A stretch of 64,000 bases of DNA from Ectothiorhodospiraceae bacterium BW-2 (GCA_008375315.1 CP032507.1:3992071-4056070), one strand, 5' to 3'; positions 39,182 through 49,525 are shown, counted from the stretch's first letter. The notes: a model not told the origin generated them from the letters alone. Made by a program: numbers and translations.

Positions 39182-40352
39182 CGATATCTAAGATGATCTG
39201 CTGTCCGTGCTGTAGCGCGGCGACATCTCGACTCACAATCCTCTCCCCCAGCGCAATATCGCCGCTTACCGCATAGTGCTGATCTAGCCGCTCTAACAAG
39301 AGAACCTGCCGCTGCTGTAGCCGCCGATTCTCATCGACTACAAATAGGAGTGCTCGTCCATCATCGAGCACGACGGCGCTTGAGGGAACCAACATCGAGT
39401 TTTCACGCTGCTGTAGCGGCAGTAAGACCGACATCAACCGCCCCGGGTATAGCCCCGCTGCCTCCGAAAGGGCGAGGGTCACGCGACGGGTGTGAGTGCG
39501 GGGATCGGCCAACGGCTCAACCGATACGACACTTGCCTGATACTCGCCCTGTTGCCCCTCTGCCGTAGCGACCCTCACTCGCTCCCCCACCTGCAACGCC
39601 AACGGCTCTGAGGCAGAGAGGTAGCACACTAACTCATACCCTTGGATATCGACTAACTGCGCGACCCTCTCTCCCGCCTTTACCCACTCGGCTAGCTCAG
39701 GCGTTAACAGTGAGATGATCCCTGTCAAGGGTGCCCGCAGCGTATGACGCTGTTGCTGCCGCTGCTGCTGCGAAAGCTCCATCTGCAACCCCTCTAGCCG
39801 TTGCGGCCCTGTCTGCTGGATGTGTTGCAGACGAGTCACCTCACTCTCTAGCTGCAGTAATCGCTGCCGAGCACTATCGCGCTGCGATTGCGATCCGAGC
39901 GAGTTCGCCCCTAACTGCGTCAGCCGTTCTACCTCTTGGCGCTGTAGCTGTAGCGTCTCGATCGCCTGTTGTAGCAGCTCTCGATCCCGTTCAATCGCCT
40001 GTTGCTCCTGCCGATACTCTAACCGCAACTGCTGTAGCCTATCCGCCACATCACGACTATCGAGTCTGAGCAGCACCACCCCTTCCTCAACCAGCGCCCC
40101 TAGCGATCCCGCTCTCTCAACCACCTTGCCACTCACCTCTGCCACAATATCGACTTGGCGCTGCGGCTGTAGCTCTCCCCAGCTCTTTAAGTAGGGGGTC
40201 ACAGCCGCAGCTACCACTGTCGTGGTAGCGACACTGATTAGGCGCTCGGCGGTAGCAGGGCTCAATTCGACCTCGGGGCGGCTCTGTAACAGCCACCAAC
40301 CGCTCAAAGTCGCGATTCCCACCACCAGTAGTATCAAAAATAGTTGTCGCAT
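39159..40352 (-). CDS. Periplasmic adaptor (membrane fusion) protein without adjacent pump
   Basis: The 397-residue HlyD/AcrA-type protein has an N-terminal anchor (LFLILLVVGIATLSGWWLL), a biotinyl-lipoyl half (VSGKVVERAGSLGALVEEG), a Gln-rich hairpin coiled coil (about 95-205), the second lipoyl half (LRAPLTGIISLLTPE) and a beta-barrel region. Such adaptors link inner-membrane pumps to outer-membrane channels. No permease gene neighbours it; it lies between a retropepsin and an aspartoacylase-like gene. The partner may be encoded elsewhere. Confidence 0.85.
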   Translation of the reverse strand: MRQLFLILLVVGIATLSGWWLLQSRPEVELSPATAERLISVATTTVVAAAVTPYLKSWGELQPQRQVDIVAEVSGKVVERAGSLGALVEEGVVLLRLDSRDVADRLQQLRLEYRQEQQAIERDRELLQQAIETLQLQRQEVERLTQLGANSLGSQSQRDSARQRLLQLESEVTRLQHIQQTGPQRLEGLQMELSQQQRQQQRHTLRAPLTGIISLLTPELAEWVKAGERVAQLVDIQGYELVCYLSASEPLALQVGERVRVATAEGQQGEYQASVVSVEPLADPRTHTRRVTLALSEAAGLYPGRLMSVLLPLQQRENSMLVPSSAVVLDDGRALLFVVDENRRLQQRQVLLLERLDQHYAVSGDIALGERIVSRDVAALQHGQQIILDIDEEGAIE

Positions 40353-40357
40353 AGGGG

Positions 40358-41398
40358 CTATATTATGGGGGGTTCGTTCGCTTCTCCACCACTGACGAGT
40401 GTTTCGGTGAACAGTTCGACCGTCTCATCCGGTTCACTCTTATCAAACCGAGCGATATGAAACAGGGCATCCCCCTCATTGACCAGTGGTAAATTGGTCT
40501 TACCAATAATCAGACCGCTCATAGGGGCGACCACCCCCTGCTCATTGTCGCCAAAAGGGGAGTCGATGATCCCTAGCTGCTCTCGCTTCTCCACCCACTG
40601 CCCCAGCCCCTTAAAGGCCCGAAAGACCCCACTCTCCGGTGCCCTCACCCAGCTAGAGGCGCGAGCCACCAGCGATTCGACCCGCGGCTTCTGTTTACTG
40701 CGGTAGCTGCTTTTAGGCAACATTCCCAGCTCACGCATCACATTTAACACTCCTTTAACCCCGGCACGAATCGATAACTCATCAAATCTTAGCGCCTCGC
40801 CCGCCTCATAGAGCAGCATCGGAATACCGCGCTCGGCCGCCTCCTGTCGGAGGGAGCCGTCACGCAGATCGGAGCCAAGAATCACCGGAACCCCAAAAGC
40901 GTGCGCCAATCCCAGCGCTTCATCATGATCCAAATTGACCCGAATTTGGGGCAAGTTACTGCGATGAACCGCGCCGGTGTGAAGATCGATACCGTGACTA
41001 CAGTTATCGACAATCTCACGCATAAAGATATTGGCCAGCCTTGCCGCGAGTGATCCCCGCTCGCTTCCTGGAAAAGAGCGGTTTAGATCTCGTCGGTCGG
41101 GGAGATAGCGAGAGTGGTGAATGAGCCCAAAGACATTCACCACCGGAATAGTAATGAGGGTGCCACTTAGGCGTGATAAGACCTTCTGCTGCTGCAGACG
41201 GCGGATAATCTCCACCCCATTCAACTCATCGCCATGAATCGCCGCCGAGATAAACAGCGCCGGCCCCGGCCGCTTGCCACGCCGAACCTGCACCGGCATT
41301 CTCAGCGGGGTATGGGTATGGAGTTGAGCAATCGGCAGATCGAACCCAAGCCGTTCACCGGCACCAATGGTGTGGCCCGCAATCGTTAGCGGCGGCAC
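40358..41398 (-). CDS. Succinylglutamate desuccinylase / aspartoacylase family protein
   Basis: A zinc carboxypeptidase-fold hydrolase of 346 residues with ligands H55 and E58 (AAIHGDE) and H140 (GIDLHTG), DLNRSFPG for substrate binding and the catalytic Glu in LLYEAGEA. The C-terminal beta domain (residues about 240-340) resembles the lipoyl-like tail of this family. It starts at GTG after GGGGAT and follows rimK by only four bases. Together with RimK and a RimB-like protein it may remove or edit amino-acid modifications (inference). Confidence 0.88.
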   Translation of the reverse strand: MPPLTIAGHTIGAGERLGFDLPIAQLHTHTPLRMPVQVRRGKRPGPALFISAAIHGDELNGVEIIRRLQQQKVLSRLSGTLITIPVVNVFGLIHHSRYLPDRRDLNRSFPGSERGSLAARLANIFMREIVDNCSHGIDLHTGAVHRSNLPQIRVNLDHDEALGLAHAFGVPVILGSDLRDGSLRQEAAERGIPMLLYEAGEALRFDELSIRAGVKGVLNVMRELGMLPKSSYRSKQKPRVESLVARASSWVRAPESGVFRAFKGLGQWVEKREQLGIIDSPFGDNEQGVVAPMSGLIIGKTNLPLVNEGDALFHIARFDKSEPDETVELFTETLVSGGEANEPPII

Positions 41399-41401
41399 AG
41401 G

Positions 41402-42307
41402 CTATCCCCTACCACGGGTACGGGTGCGATGAGGACGAGCGTTCTGCTCCAAAAACTCGATCACCATCGATGCGATATCGCGGTTAGTCGCTCTCTCGAT
41501 CCCCTCTAGTCCGGGCGAGGAGTTGACCTCCATCACCAATGGCCCCCGCTCTGATCGTAGCAGATCGACCCCAGCCACATTAAGCCCCATCACTTTAGCC
41601 GCTTTAATCGCCGTCGTGCGCTCTTGTGGCGTGATCTTCACTAACTTAGCACTACCACCACGATGAAGGTTGGAGCGAAACTCCCCCTCCTGCGCCTGGC
41701 GCATCATCGATGCGACCACCTTGCTACCGACCACAAAGCAGCGAATATCGCTCCCCGCCGCTTCGCGAATAAACTCCTGAACTAAAATATCGGCTTTAAG
41801 CCCCATAAAGGCCTCTATGACACTCTCTGCCGCTTTGCGCGTCTCGGCTAGCACCACCCCAATCCCCTGCGTCCCCTCCAACAGCTTAATCACTAACGGT
41901 GCCCCACCGACCATGGTAATCAGATCGTGAATATCGCCAGGATAGCTCGCAAAACCGGTTCGTGGCATTCCGACCCCCTCCCTTGACATTAGCTGTAGTG
42001 AGCGCAACTTATCGCGGGAGCGGGAGATTGCCACCGACTCATTGGCTGGAAAGACCCCCATCATCTCAAACTGACGCAAAACAGCGGTACCATAGAAGGT
42101 GATCGAGGCTCCAATTCGGGGAATCACCGCATCAAACCCCTCCAGAAGCTCACCGGCGTAGTGAACCTCCGGCCTATCTGCGGCAATATTCATATAGCAA
42201 CGCAGTGTATCAAGCACACGCATCTCATGGCCGCGCAGCTCTCCAGCCTCCACTAACCGCCGAGTCGAATAGAGACTGCGGTTACGGGAGAGGATGGCAA
42301 TTTTCAT
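41402..42307 (-). CDS. rimK: RimK-type alpha-L-glutamate ligase
   Basis: The start at 42307 (AGGAGA nine bases before) gives [18 protein letters not shown], the standard RimK N-terminus, and 301 residues. ATP-grasp motifs are present ([42 protein letters not shown]). RimK adds glutamates to the C-terminus of ribosomal protein S6. It overlaps the RimB-like gene by 26 bases and is followed by the aspartoacylase-like gene. Confidence 0.95.
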   Translation of the reverse strand: MKIAILSRNRSLYSTRRLVEAGELRGHEMRVLDTLRCYMNIAADRPEVHYAGELLEGFDAVIPRIGASITFYGTAVLRQFEMMGVFPANESVAISRSRDKLRSLQLMSREGVGMPRTGFASYPGDIHDLITMVGGAPLVIKLLEGTQGIGVVLAETRKAAESVIEAFMGLKADILVQEFIREAAGSDIRCFVVGSKVVASMMRQAQEGEFRSNLHRGGSAKLVKITPQERTTAIKAAKVMGLNVAGVDLLRSERGPLVMEVNSSPGLEGIERATNRDIASMVIEFLEQNARPHRTRTRGRG

Positions 42308-42764
42308 AAACGGGTTCTCCTGACAGATAAGATCCATCCGGTTCAATCCGGAACCGGTCGGCCAGAGCGGTGCGCCCTAATAACATTCTAAAGCGCATCG
42401 TATCACGATTGGTCAGGGTAATTTCAATCGGCCAGCAGAGTGCTCCTATCACCACTGGGGTGACAATCACCAACCGCCGCTCCTTATGCCCGCCCGAATC
42501 GGTGACTACCCGCTCATCCTGCACCAAGGCGTGACAAAACTGCTGTTGATCCTGCTGTTGTAGCGGGTGGAGCCCGAATCGAACCCGCAACTCCCCCTTA
42601 TCGTGATAGGTCTCCAACCCAAAGGTATGCAGCGCCGAGGTTCGTGCACCACTATCGACCTTAACCTTAATTCGGCTCACCCCCAGATGGGGCAAAGCGG
42701 CCCATTCGCGCCAACCGATAGCGAGTCGCTCACCGCCCCCTCTGTCCAACACAGCCTCTTTCAC
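42282..42764 (-). CDS. RimB-like retropepsin family protein (PF05618)
   Basis: A 160-residue protein of the family often named ATP-dependent zinc protease or RimB, with the retropepsin-like motif [12 protein letters not shown] and, later, [13 protein letters not shown]. In Pseudomonas, RimB acts with RimK in S6 glutamylation and proteolysis. It starts at GTG just after the gpmI stop and overlaps rimK. Confidence 0.85.
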   Translation of the reverse strand: MKEAVLDRGGGERLAIGWREWAALPHLGVSRIKVKVDSGARTSALHTFGLETYHDKGELRVRFGLHPLQQQDQQQFCHALVQDERVVTDSGGHKERRLVIVTPVVIGALCWPIEITLTNRDTMRFRMLLGRTALADRFRIEPDGSYLSGEPVYENCHPLP

Positions 42765-42770
42765 TCAAAC

Positions 42771-44345
42771 TCAGGCGGCACCTGCCAGACGCTCACCCTC
42801 GCGATGGCGTTGAATAACGCCACGACTTCGCAGCAGTAGCGACTCCCCCTCCATCTCCTCCGGCTGCGCTAGCCCCATTAACTGTAGTACCGTCGGCGCG
42901 ACCGAAGAGAGTCCAGCCCCACTAGAGAGTACCCAATAGTGCTCATCAATCACCAAAAGCGGCACCGGAAAGGAGGTATGTTGCGTCTGTGGCCCCCCCG
43001 TTAAGGGATCGACCATCTCCTCGCAGTTACCGTGATCGGCGGTCACAACGACCGAGTAGCCTAGCTCGGTTGCCACATCGAGTAGCCGTCCCACTTCACG
43101 ATCAAGCGTCTCGACCGCCTCAATCACCGCACTCCTCACTGCGGTATGGCCGACCATATCACCATTTGCAAAGTTGACTAGCAGAAAATCATACTGCCCG
43201 CCCTGAAGGGTCTCAATCATAGTATCGGCCACCCTAGCGGCACTCATCTGCGGCATTAAATCGTAAGTGGCGACCTTGGGTGATGGAATTAAGATCCGCT
43301 TCTCCCCTTGGTAGGGCTCCTGCCGCCCGCCGTTAAAAAAGTAGGTTACGTGGGCAAATTTTTCCGTTTCGGCGCAGTGGAACTGGGCGACTCCTGCTCG
43401 ACTTAACACCTCCCCTAAAGAGGTTCTGGCGCTATCGGGTTCAAAGGCGAATGGCAGCGGCAGCTCCCTATCGTAAGGCATCATGCAATAGATAGAGGGG
43501 CAGGGGGTTGTGCCGCGATCAAAGACGGCAAAATCGCGATTATGGAGCGCATAAATGAGCTGTCGCGGCCTATCTTTACGAAAGTTGAAAAATAGCAGCG
43601 GCGTTTTTGCCGTCAAGGGTCGCCAAGCGGGTAGGATGGTCGGCTTAATAAACTCATCCGACTCATTAGCGCTATAGGCCGCCTCAATCGCCTCTTTAGC
43701 GGAGTCAGCTTTACGGCCATACCCTAACATTAACAGCCGCCACGCCTTTTCAGTCCTCTCCCAGCGCTTATCGCGATCCATTGCGTAGTAGCGACCACAG
43801 ACTGAGGCAATCGCCCCTCCGGCCGCCATTAGCGCCTGTTGCAGCGGCGGCAGGTAGTCGAGCGCCGAGTGGGGAGGGGTATCCCGACCATCGGTCACTA
43901 TATGCACCAGCGGCACCACCTGCTGCTGCTGCGCCAGCTCAATGAGTGCTAACAGATGCCTAATATGGCTATGCACGCCGCCATCAGAGACGAGACCTAG
44001 CAGATGGAGCGGCTCATTCTGCTCCCGCGCCTGTGCGCACGCCTTCAAAAAGAGCGGCAGCTCAAAAAACTCTCCCGACTCAATCGCATCATCTATTTTG
44101 ACTAAGTCTTGTCGAATAATCGAACCACTGCCGAGAGTGAGGTGGCCCACCTCCGAATTTCCCATCTGTCCATCAGGCAGCCCTACGGCATGGCCCGAGG
44201 CTTGAATCAGCGTATGTGGGTAGCGACCAAAATAGCGGTCAAGGTTGGGGGTACGAGCCAACTCAACGGCATTATCACTACGAGCCGGATTGGTACCAAA
44301 ACCATCCAAAACCACCAACATAACCTTGCGGCGAGGGGCTGTCAT
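42771..44345 (-). CDS. gpmI: Phosphoglycerate mutase, cofactor-independent
   Basis: The 524-residue alkaline-phosphatase-superfamily enzyme interconverts 3- and 2-phosphoglycerate using manganese. Signatures: MLVVLDGFG, GQMGNSEVGH with the phosphoserine, HIVTDGRDTPP, ADHGNCEEM and HTSFPVPL. A strong ribosome site GGAGGT precedes the ATG. It heads the group rimB-rimK-aspartoacylase, with which it is tightly packed. No terminator was seen in the 163-base gap to the next upstream gene. Confidence 0.97.
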   Translation of the reverse strand: MTAPRRKVMLVVLDGFGTNPARSDNAVELARTPNLDRYFGRYPHTLIQASGHAVGLPDGQMGNSEVGHLTLGSGSIIRQDLVKIDDAIESGEFFELPLFLKACAQAREQNEPLHLLGLVSDGGVHSHIRHLLALIELAQQQQVVPLVHIVTDGRDTPPHSALDYLPPLQQALMAAGGAIASVCGRYYAMDRDKRWERTEKAWRLLMLGYGRKADSAKEAIEAAYSANESDEFIKPTILPAWRPLTAKTPLLFFNFRKDRPRQLIYALHNRDFAVFDRGTTPCPSIYCMMPYDRELPLPFAFEPDSARTSLGEVLSRAGVAQFHCAETEKFAHVTYFFNGGRQEPYQGEKRILIPSPKVATYDLMPQMSAARVADTMIETLQGGQYDFLLVNFANGDMVGHTAVRSAVIEAVETLDREVGRLLDVATELGYSVVVTADHGNCEEMVDPLTGGPQTQHTSFPVPLLVIDEHYWVLSSGAGLSSVAPTVLQLMGLAQPEEMEGESLLLRSRGVIQRHREGERLAGAA

Positions 44346-44508
44346 CTCTACCTCCGATAATTTGGGTTAAAACCCGATTATGCCACAACCCCAGAGCAAT
44401 TCATACGCATATTTTAATCCTAATTGCAATATCACCTTTTATCTTTTTTGCTATCTCTTTTGGGGTAAATGGGCGGCTCTTTCGCTGTTAATGGCTCTCT
44501 AAAGCCCG

Positions 44509-45465
44509 TTAAATCGACCAGCCACGAATCGCCGCCACCCCCTGCCCACCAGCCTCTCTCACCTTCGGTAGATCGCTCTCGGTCAGGCCGCCAAGCGCAT
44601 AGACCGGCAGCGGTAGCTGTCGGCAGATCTCCCCGAAGCGCTGCCATCCGAGCGTTATCGCCCCCGGGTGGCTCTGTGTCGGTAGCACCGGAGAGAGCAA
44701 AATATAGTCCACCCCCAAACTGACCGCCCGCTCAGCCTCAGCTAGCGTATGGCAGGAGGCTCCGAGCCAAGACTCCTCCGGCCGCCGGTTAAGCCCTACC
44801 ACCTCGACTGAGGTTAAATGGCGACCGGTTTCAACCGCCAGTGGCGCCTCTCCATAGCGCAGTAATACCCTATCGGGTTGAGCGACGCGCAATAGCTGCG
44901 CCCCAAGCTCGGCCCAGCGGCGATAGGCCTCGACACCGGTGACTGTGTTAGCACGCAAAATAGCGGTGGCTATCTGTCGCCGCGCCATCTGCTGCTGCAA
45001 AAGTTGCCAATAGTCGGGCCACTTGTCAGCCGACTCTGGCGGCTCTGGCGTTATTAAAATTCGCTCCCCCAACTGTAGCGCGCTAATAATCGCCCGATTC
45101 GCCGCCGGAAAAGGGTACTCCCCGAGCGCTGAGATCGGCACAGCTTGCAACCTCTGCCCCTCGCGCCCCTGCGGCTCCCCTTGATAACGCTCAACTCGCC
45201 ACACCTCCAGCCTAACCCCCCCCTCCTGATAGCGCCACGGGATCTCGATTAAACGACGACAGTCAGCGGGATTCACCTGTAGCGCCAACTCCTCGTAGAG
45301 CTCCCGCTGTAGCGCCTCCATCGCCCCCTCCCCCGGCTCAATCTTGCCGCCGGGAAACTCCCACAACGATCCCTGAGACTGATGTGCCTGGCGTTTAGCC
45401 AGCCAAATATTGCCATCAGAAGCCGAGATTACCCCAACGACGACCCGACGCAAATTCTCAAACAA
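44509..45465 (-). CDS. Nudix (MutT-like) hydrolase fused to a ThiE-like domain
   Basis: Residues 1-135 form a Nudix domain with the box FPGGKIEPGEGAMEALQRELYEEL, as in MutT 8-oxo-dGTP hydrolases. Residues about 165-318 are a TIM-barrel like thiamine-phosphate synthase (LGASCHTLAEAERAVSLGVDYILLSPVLPT, split motif; ALGGLT near the end). This MutT-ThiE fusion is a recognised gammaproteobacterial arrangement whose second domain role is unclear. The start is TTG (45465), six bases after the strong site GGGGGAG. Divergent from yaaA. Confidence 0.92.
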   Translation of the reverse strand: MFENLRRVVVGVISASDGNIWLAKRQAHQSQGSLWEFPGGKIEPGEGAMEALQRELYEELALQVNPADCRRLIEIPWRYQEGGVRLEVWRVERYQGEPQGREGQRLQAVPISALGEYPFPAANRAIISALQLGERILITPEPPESADKWPDYWQLLQQQMARRQIATAILRANTVTGVEAYRRWAELGAQLLRVAQPDRVLLRYGEAPLAVETGRHLTSVEVVGLNRRPEESWLGASCHTLAEAERAVSLGVDYILLSPVLPTQSHPGAITLGWQRFGEICRQLPLPVYALGGLTESDLPKVREAGGQGVAAIRGWSI

Positions 45466-45558
45466 AACCGGCTCCCCCTAGTCGCTCTATAGACAACACG
45501 ACAGCAATAGGCTAAGTTAGAGCCTAACGCCACCCTCAACCCCAACGGTCTCAATGTA

Positions 45559-46338
45559 ATGTTAATCGTCATCTCCCCTGCCAAAAAACTCGATACCGAT
45601 ACCCCCTCTCCCCTACCGCAGTACCATGCCGCCCCCGAACTGCTAACCGAAGCGGAGCAGTTAATCGCCACCTTACGCCAACTCTCCGTTGACGACATCG
45701 CCGAACGGATGAAACTAAGCATGAAACTCGCCCAGCTCAACTTTGAGCGCTACGCTAGCTGGTCTCCCCCCTTTCGCTATCCCGACTCTAAACCGGCTCT
45801 GCTCACCTTTAAAGGCGATGTTTATACTAGCCTTAATGTCGCCCAGCTCACCCCGGCCGATCTAGCATATAGTCAAGATCACCTGCGCATCCTATCGGGA
45901 CTCTACGGACTGTTGCGTCCTTTCGATCTGATCCACCCCTACCGTCTGGAGATGGGAACTTCGCTGCCAACTCCTCGTGGTAAGAATCTATACCAGTTTT
46001 GGGGTGATCGAATCACCACGCTAATTAACCGCGAACTCGCTAAACAGGCTCAACCGGTACTGATTAACCTCGCCTCGCAAGAGTACTGGAAAGTGATCCA
46101 GCCACAGCAGATTGAGGGCACCCTCATCACTCCTCAATTTAAACAGTGTCGAGAGGGCCACTGTCGCACCATCGGCATTCACGCAAAGCGGGCGCGGGGG
46201 CTAATGAGCCGCTACATTCTGCTTAACCGCCTCAAGACCCCACAACAACTACAGCAGTTCAATAGTGACGACTACCACTACAGCGCCGCCCTCTCCTCTG
46301 CTAATGAGTGGATCTTTTGTCGTGATATAGACGGTTAA
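45559..46338 (+). CDS. yaaA: Peroxide stress protein YaaA
   Basis: The 259-residue protein matches the UPF0246/DUF328 family: MLIVISPAKKLD, FKGDVYTSL, LSGLYGLLRPFDLI, YRLEMGT, FWGDRIT. In Escherichia coli YaaA lowers free iron under peroxide stress. It is convergent with pgsA, with a four-base gap, so both stop without a separate terminator. Confidence 0.96.
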   Translation: MLIVISPAKKLDTDTPSPLPQYHAAPELLTEAEQLIATLRQLSVDDIAERMKLSMKLAQLNFERYASWSPPFRYPDSKPALLTFKGDVYTSLNVAQLTPADLAYSQDHLRILSGLYGLLRPFDLIHPYRLEMGTSLPTPRGKNLYQFWGDRITTLINRELAKQAQPVLINLASQEYWKVIQPQQIEGTLITPQFKQCREGHCRTIGIHAKRARGLMSRYILLNRLKTPQQLQQFNSDDYHYSAALSSANEWIFCRDIDG

Positions 46339-46342
46339 TCAC

Positions 46343-46918
46343 TCACTGCTGTTCTGACTGGCGAGCTATCGCCCTTGAGGCGGCGAGCAGATAGTCGATC
46401 ATCGACCAGAGCGTTAACAGCGCGGCCAGATAGAGTAGCGCTAATCCCCACAGCGCCAGATTGATCCCCCATAACGGCTGGCCATAGAGCAGTAGCGCCA
46501 ACGAGACCATCTGCGCGGTCGTCTTCACCTTTCCCAGCCAACTGACCGCCACGGAACCCGACGCCCCAATCGTTGACATCCACTCCCGCAGCGCCGAGAC
46601 CACAATTTCACGCCCAATAATAACCGTTGCCGGCAGCGCGAGCCAAAAGCCGGCATAGGGGGTCGGGTTATGATCCACCACCAACACCAATACCGACGCC
46701 ACCATTAATTTATCGGCCACCGGATCGAGAAAGGCCCCAAAGCGGCTAGTTAACCCCATCCTTCTAGCCAGATAGCCATCTAACCAATCGGTTACAGCGG
46801 CCAGAATAAACAGCAGCGTTGCTAGCAGATGGCTCCACTCAAACGGCAGATAGAACCCCAAGACCAAAAACGGAATCAGTACAATACGCGCCACGGTCAA
46901 CAGATTGGGAAGTGTCAT
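46343..46918 (-). CDS. pgsA: Phosphatidylglycerophosphate synthase
   Basis: The start at 46918 (AGGGG eight bases before) gives [12 protein letters not shown], the normal N-terminus, and 191 residues. The CDP-alcohol phosphotransferase motif D-x2-DG-x2-AR-x8-G-x3-D-x3-D is complete in [10 protein letters not shown] ... [10 protein letters not shown]. It makes phosphatidylglycerophosphate in the inner membrane for phosphatidylglycerol and cardiolipin. It follows uvrC as in many gammaproteobacteria. Confidence 0.96.
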   Translation of the reverse strand: MTLPNLLTVARIVLIPFLVLGFYLPFEWSHLLATLLFILAAVTDWLDGYLARRMGLTSRFGAFLDPVADKLMVASVLVLVVDHNPTPYAGFWLALPATVIIGREIVVSALREWMSTIGASGSVAVSWLGKVKTTAQMVSLALLLYGQPLWGINLALWGLALLYLAALLTLWSMIDYLLAASRAIARQSEQQ

Positions 46919-46960
46919 GAAAAAAACCCCTACACGCACCCTGCTCCGGCAGGCCATGCT

Positions 46961-48823
46961 CTAATGAAAGTTATGATAGATGCGTTCGGCTAGTGAGCGA
47001 CTGATCCCTTTAACTCGAACAAGATCCTCAATGGTCGCTCGCGAGAGCTGCTGCATCCCACCAAACTGCTGCAGTAACAGCCGTCGCCGTTTCGGGCCTA
47101 ACCCCTCAATCTGCTCCAGCGAGGAGGTGAGGCGCTTTTTAGCTCGCCGTTTACGGTGCCCCTCTATCGCAAAGCGGTGCGCCTCATCTCGCACCCGCTG
47201 CAACAGATGCAGTGCCGCCGACTCTGCTGGCAGTATAATCGGCACACTCTGCTCGGGCAAGAGGAGCTGCTCCAATCCCGGTTTACGCCCCTCCCCTTTA
47301 GCGATACCGACAACCTGCAATGCATACACTAGCTTAAACTCTTTGATCACCTCAAATACTCGGCCGATCTGCCCTCTGCCGCCATCGATTAACAGCAGTT
47401 GCGGCAGCCTCTCCCAGTCGGCAGCGGCCGGCTGCTCAGTAAAGGGGCGCAGCCGTCGCCGGATCACCTGCTCCATAGCCGCATAGTCATCCCCCGGCGC
47501 AATATGATCGATGTGATAGCGGCGATAGTGCGCCGTTTGCGGCCCATCGCGAGTAAACACCACCCCCGAGGCAACCGTCGCCTCCCCTGCCGTGTGGCTA
47601 ATGTCATAACACTCAATGCGCTCAAACGGAGTCGGTATCGGTAGCCGTTGCAGTAGCTGCTCAAACTGCGCCGCCACGCGATTCTGCTGATTAACGCGCT
47701 GCTGCAGCGCCTGCTCGCCGTTGCGCTGCGCTAACTCCAGCCAGTGGCGTAGCTGGCCTCGTTTAGGGGCAACGATCTCAATTTTTCGTCCCGCCTCACG
47801 ACTCAATAGCTCATTTAGCTGCTGCTGATCCGCCACCGTTTCGGTCACAAGAATTCGGGCTGGAATGAGGCCCTCCCCTCCCTGTAGCTGATCTAGATAG
47901 TAGCGCTTCACAAAACTGTTGAGCAGCTCGCCGCTATCACTAAACCGCTCCCCCTCCATAATAAAGCGCCGATTACCGACTAGATGGCCATCCCGAACAT
48001 AGAGTAGCTCAAGCGCGTACTCGCCAGCTAAGGCGGCCACCGCAATGACATCGAGGTTATCCTGCCCCTGAATCACATGCTGCTGCTGCTGTATCTGCCT
48101 TAACGCGGTGATGCGATCTCTCATCACCGCCGCCGTTTCATACTCCAGTGCGGCTGCCGCCTCTGTCATTAAGATCACCAAGTGGTCGATCACAGCGCCG
48201 CTCTCCCCCTGCAAAAAGAGTCTCGTATGCTCCACATCCACGCCATAGGCTTCAGGCGAGATATAGCCGACACAGGGGGCGCTACAGCGCTCAATCTGGT
48301 ACTGTAAACAGGGTCGGGAGCGATGACGATAGGTGGTCTCGTCACATTGGCGCAGCCGAAATAGCCTCTGTAGCAGATAGAGACTCTCACGCACCGCACT
48401 CACCCCAGGATAGGGGCCAAAATAGTCCGCCCCCTGATCTGTGCGCCGTTTACGCACCGAGCCGAGTCGGGGAAAGGGATCTTTTGAAAGATAGAGATAG
48501 GGGTAACTCTTATCATCACGCAGCAAGATATTATAGTGCGGACGATGCTGCTTAATAAGATTATTTTCTAACAGCAGCGCCTCGGCCTCGCTGCGGGTCG
48601 TCATCACCTCAATAGAGGCAATTTGAGCAACCAGACGGGCGGTTTTAGCCGAGAGTGAGCTTTGAGCGCCAAAATAGCTACTTAAACGCCGTTTAAGCTG
48701 ATTGGCCTTACCGACATAGAGCAGCTCACCGTCGGCACCATACATCTGATAGACGCCCGGCTCATTGCCCACTTCGGCCAAAAAGCGGCGGTGATCAAAC
48801 GAAGTCACTGAACTCACCGCCAA
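46961..48823 (-). CDS. uvrC: Excinuclease ABC subunit C
   Basis: A 620-residue nuclease of nucleotide excision repair. Order: GIY-YIG domain (PGVYQMYGADGELLYVGKA), Cys motif (CLQYQIERCSAPCVGYI), UVR helices (about 205-245), RNase H-like domain (ECYDISHTAGE, LLIDGGRGQI) and tandem helix-hairpin-helix (IEGLGPKRRRLLLQQFGG). It cuts on both sides of lesions with UvrAB. It lies between gacA and pgsA. Confidence 0.98.
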   Translation of the reverse strand: MAVSSVTSFDHRRFLAEVGNEPGVYQMYGADGELLYVGKANQLKRRLSSYFGAQSSLSAKTARLVAQIASIEVMTTRSEAEALLLENNLIKQHRPHYNILLRDDKSYPYLYLSKDPFPRLGSVRKRRTDQGADYFGPYPGVSAVRESLYLLQRLFRLRQCDETTYRHRSRPCLQYQIERCSAPCVGYISPEAYGVDVEHTRLFLQGESGAVIDHLVILMTEAAAALEYETAAVMRDRITALRQIQQQQHVIQGQDNLDVIAVAALAGEYALELLYVRDGHLVGNRRFIMEGERFSDSGELLNSFVKRYYLDQLQGGEGLIPARILVTETVADQQQLNELLSREAGRKIEIVAPKRGQLRHWLELAQRNGEQALQQRVNQQNRVAAQFEQLLQRLPIPTPFERIECYDISHTAGEATVASGVVFTRDGPQTAHYRRYHIDHIAPGDDYAAMEQVIRRRLRPFTEQPAAADWERLPQLLLIDGGRGQIGRVFEVIKEFKLVYALQVVGIAKGEGRKPGLEQLLLPEQSVPIILPAESAALHLLQRVRDEAHRFAIEGHRKRRAKKRLTSSLEQIEGLGPKRRRLLLQQFGGMQQLSRATIEDLVRVKGISRSLAERIYHNFH

Positions 48824-48850
48824 CTAACTGAGGTAACACTCGGAGGAGGA

Positions 48851-49525
48851 TTAGCCCAGCTCCTCAAACAGCCCCTGCGGCTCTTTGCCATCAGCATAGA
48901 AGCCGAACTGTTTCGCCAGTTGCAGTAGCTGACGCCGCCCCTTCACCCCTAATTTACCCAAAATTCGGTAACGGTAGGTACTGATCGTTTTAGGGCTAAT
49001 ATCGAGAGTTTCAGCAATAACCGCATTCTTCTCACCCCGAATCATCAGATCCAATACCTCTTTCTCTCGACTTGAGATCTGATCAAAAGGAGAGCCCTCA
49101 TACTCACGCAACATCCGCAACGCCAAAAGACGAGAGACCCCATCACTAATATAGCGCTCACCCCTATGCAGAGTCCGTATGGCGCTCTCCAACTCGCCCA
49201 TATCACACCCTTTGTGGACATACCCAGCTGCCCCCACCTTGAACACATGCATCGGCCCGTCGTAACTCACCGAGGTGATCAGCAACAGCGGAATATCTGC
49301 ATAGGTATTATGGAGCTTGTGAGCCGCATCAAGCCCATCCGCGGCCGGCGAACTTAAATCCAACACGATGACACTGAGCTTCGACTTTCTCTTACCCATC
49401 ATTTCGAGCGCCTCTTTGCTATCAGCCGCATCGGCAACCATCTTCATGTCTCCCATGGACTCAAAGAGCTCTCCAGCGGCTCGACGAACCATCTCGTGCT
49501 CATCAATAAATAGAATATTAATCAT
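48851..49525 (-). CDS. uvrY: GacA/UvrY-type response regulator
   Basis: A receiver domain (1-120) has acidic pocket D8/E9, phospho-acceptor D56 (VIVLDLSSP), T84/S85 and K105. It is followed by a LuxR-type HTH (about 150-210: SSREKEVLDLMIRGEKNAVIAETLDISPKTISTYR, split here). Position before uvrC identifies it as the GacA/UvrY orthologue, which with BarA/GacS activates small RNAs that bind CsrA. The receiver sequence is rather diverged around D56. It directly follows the dynamin-like gene (28-base gap) on the same strand. Confidence 0.88.
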   Translation of the reverse strand: MINILFIDEHEMVRRAAGELFESMGDMKMVADAADSKEALEMMGKRKSKLSVIVLDLSSPAADGLDAAHKLHNTYADIPLLLITSVSYDGPMHVFKVGAAGYVHKGCDMGELESAIRTLHRGERYISDGVSRLLALRMLREYEGSPFDQISSREKEVLDLMIRGEKNAVIAETLDISPKTISTYRYRILGKLGVKGRRQLLQLAKQFGFYADGKEPQGLFEELG

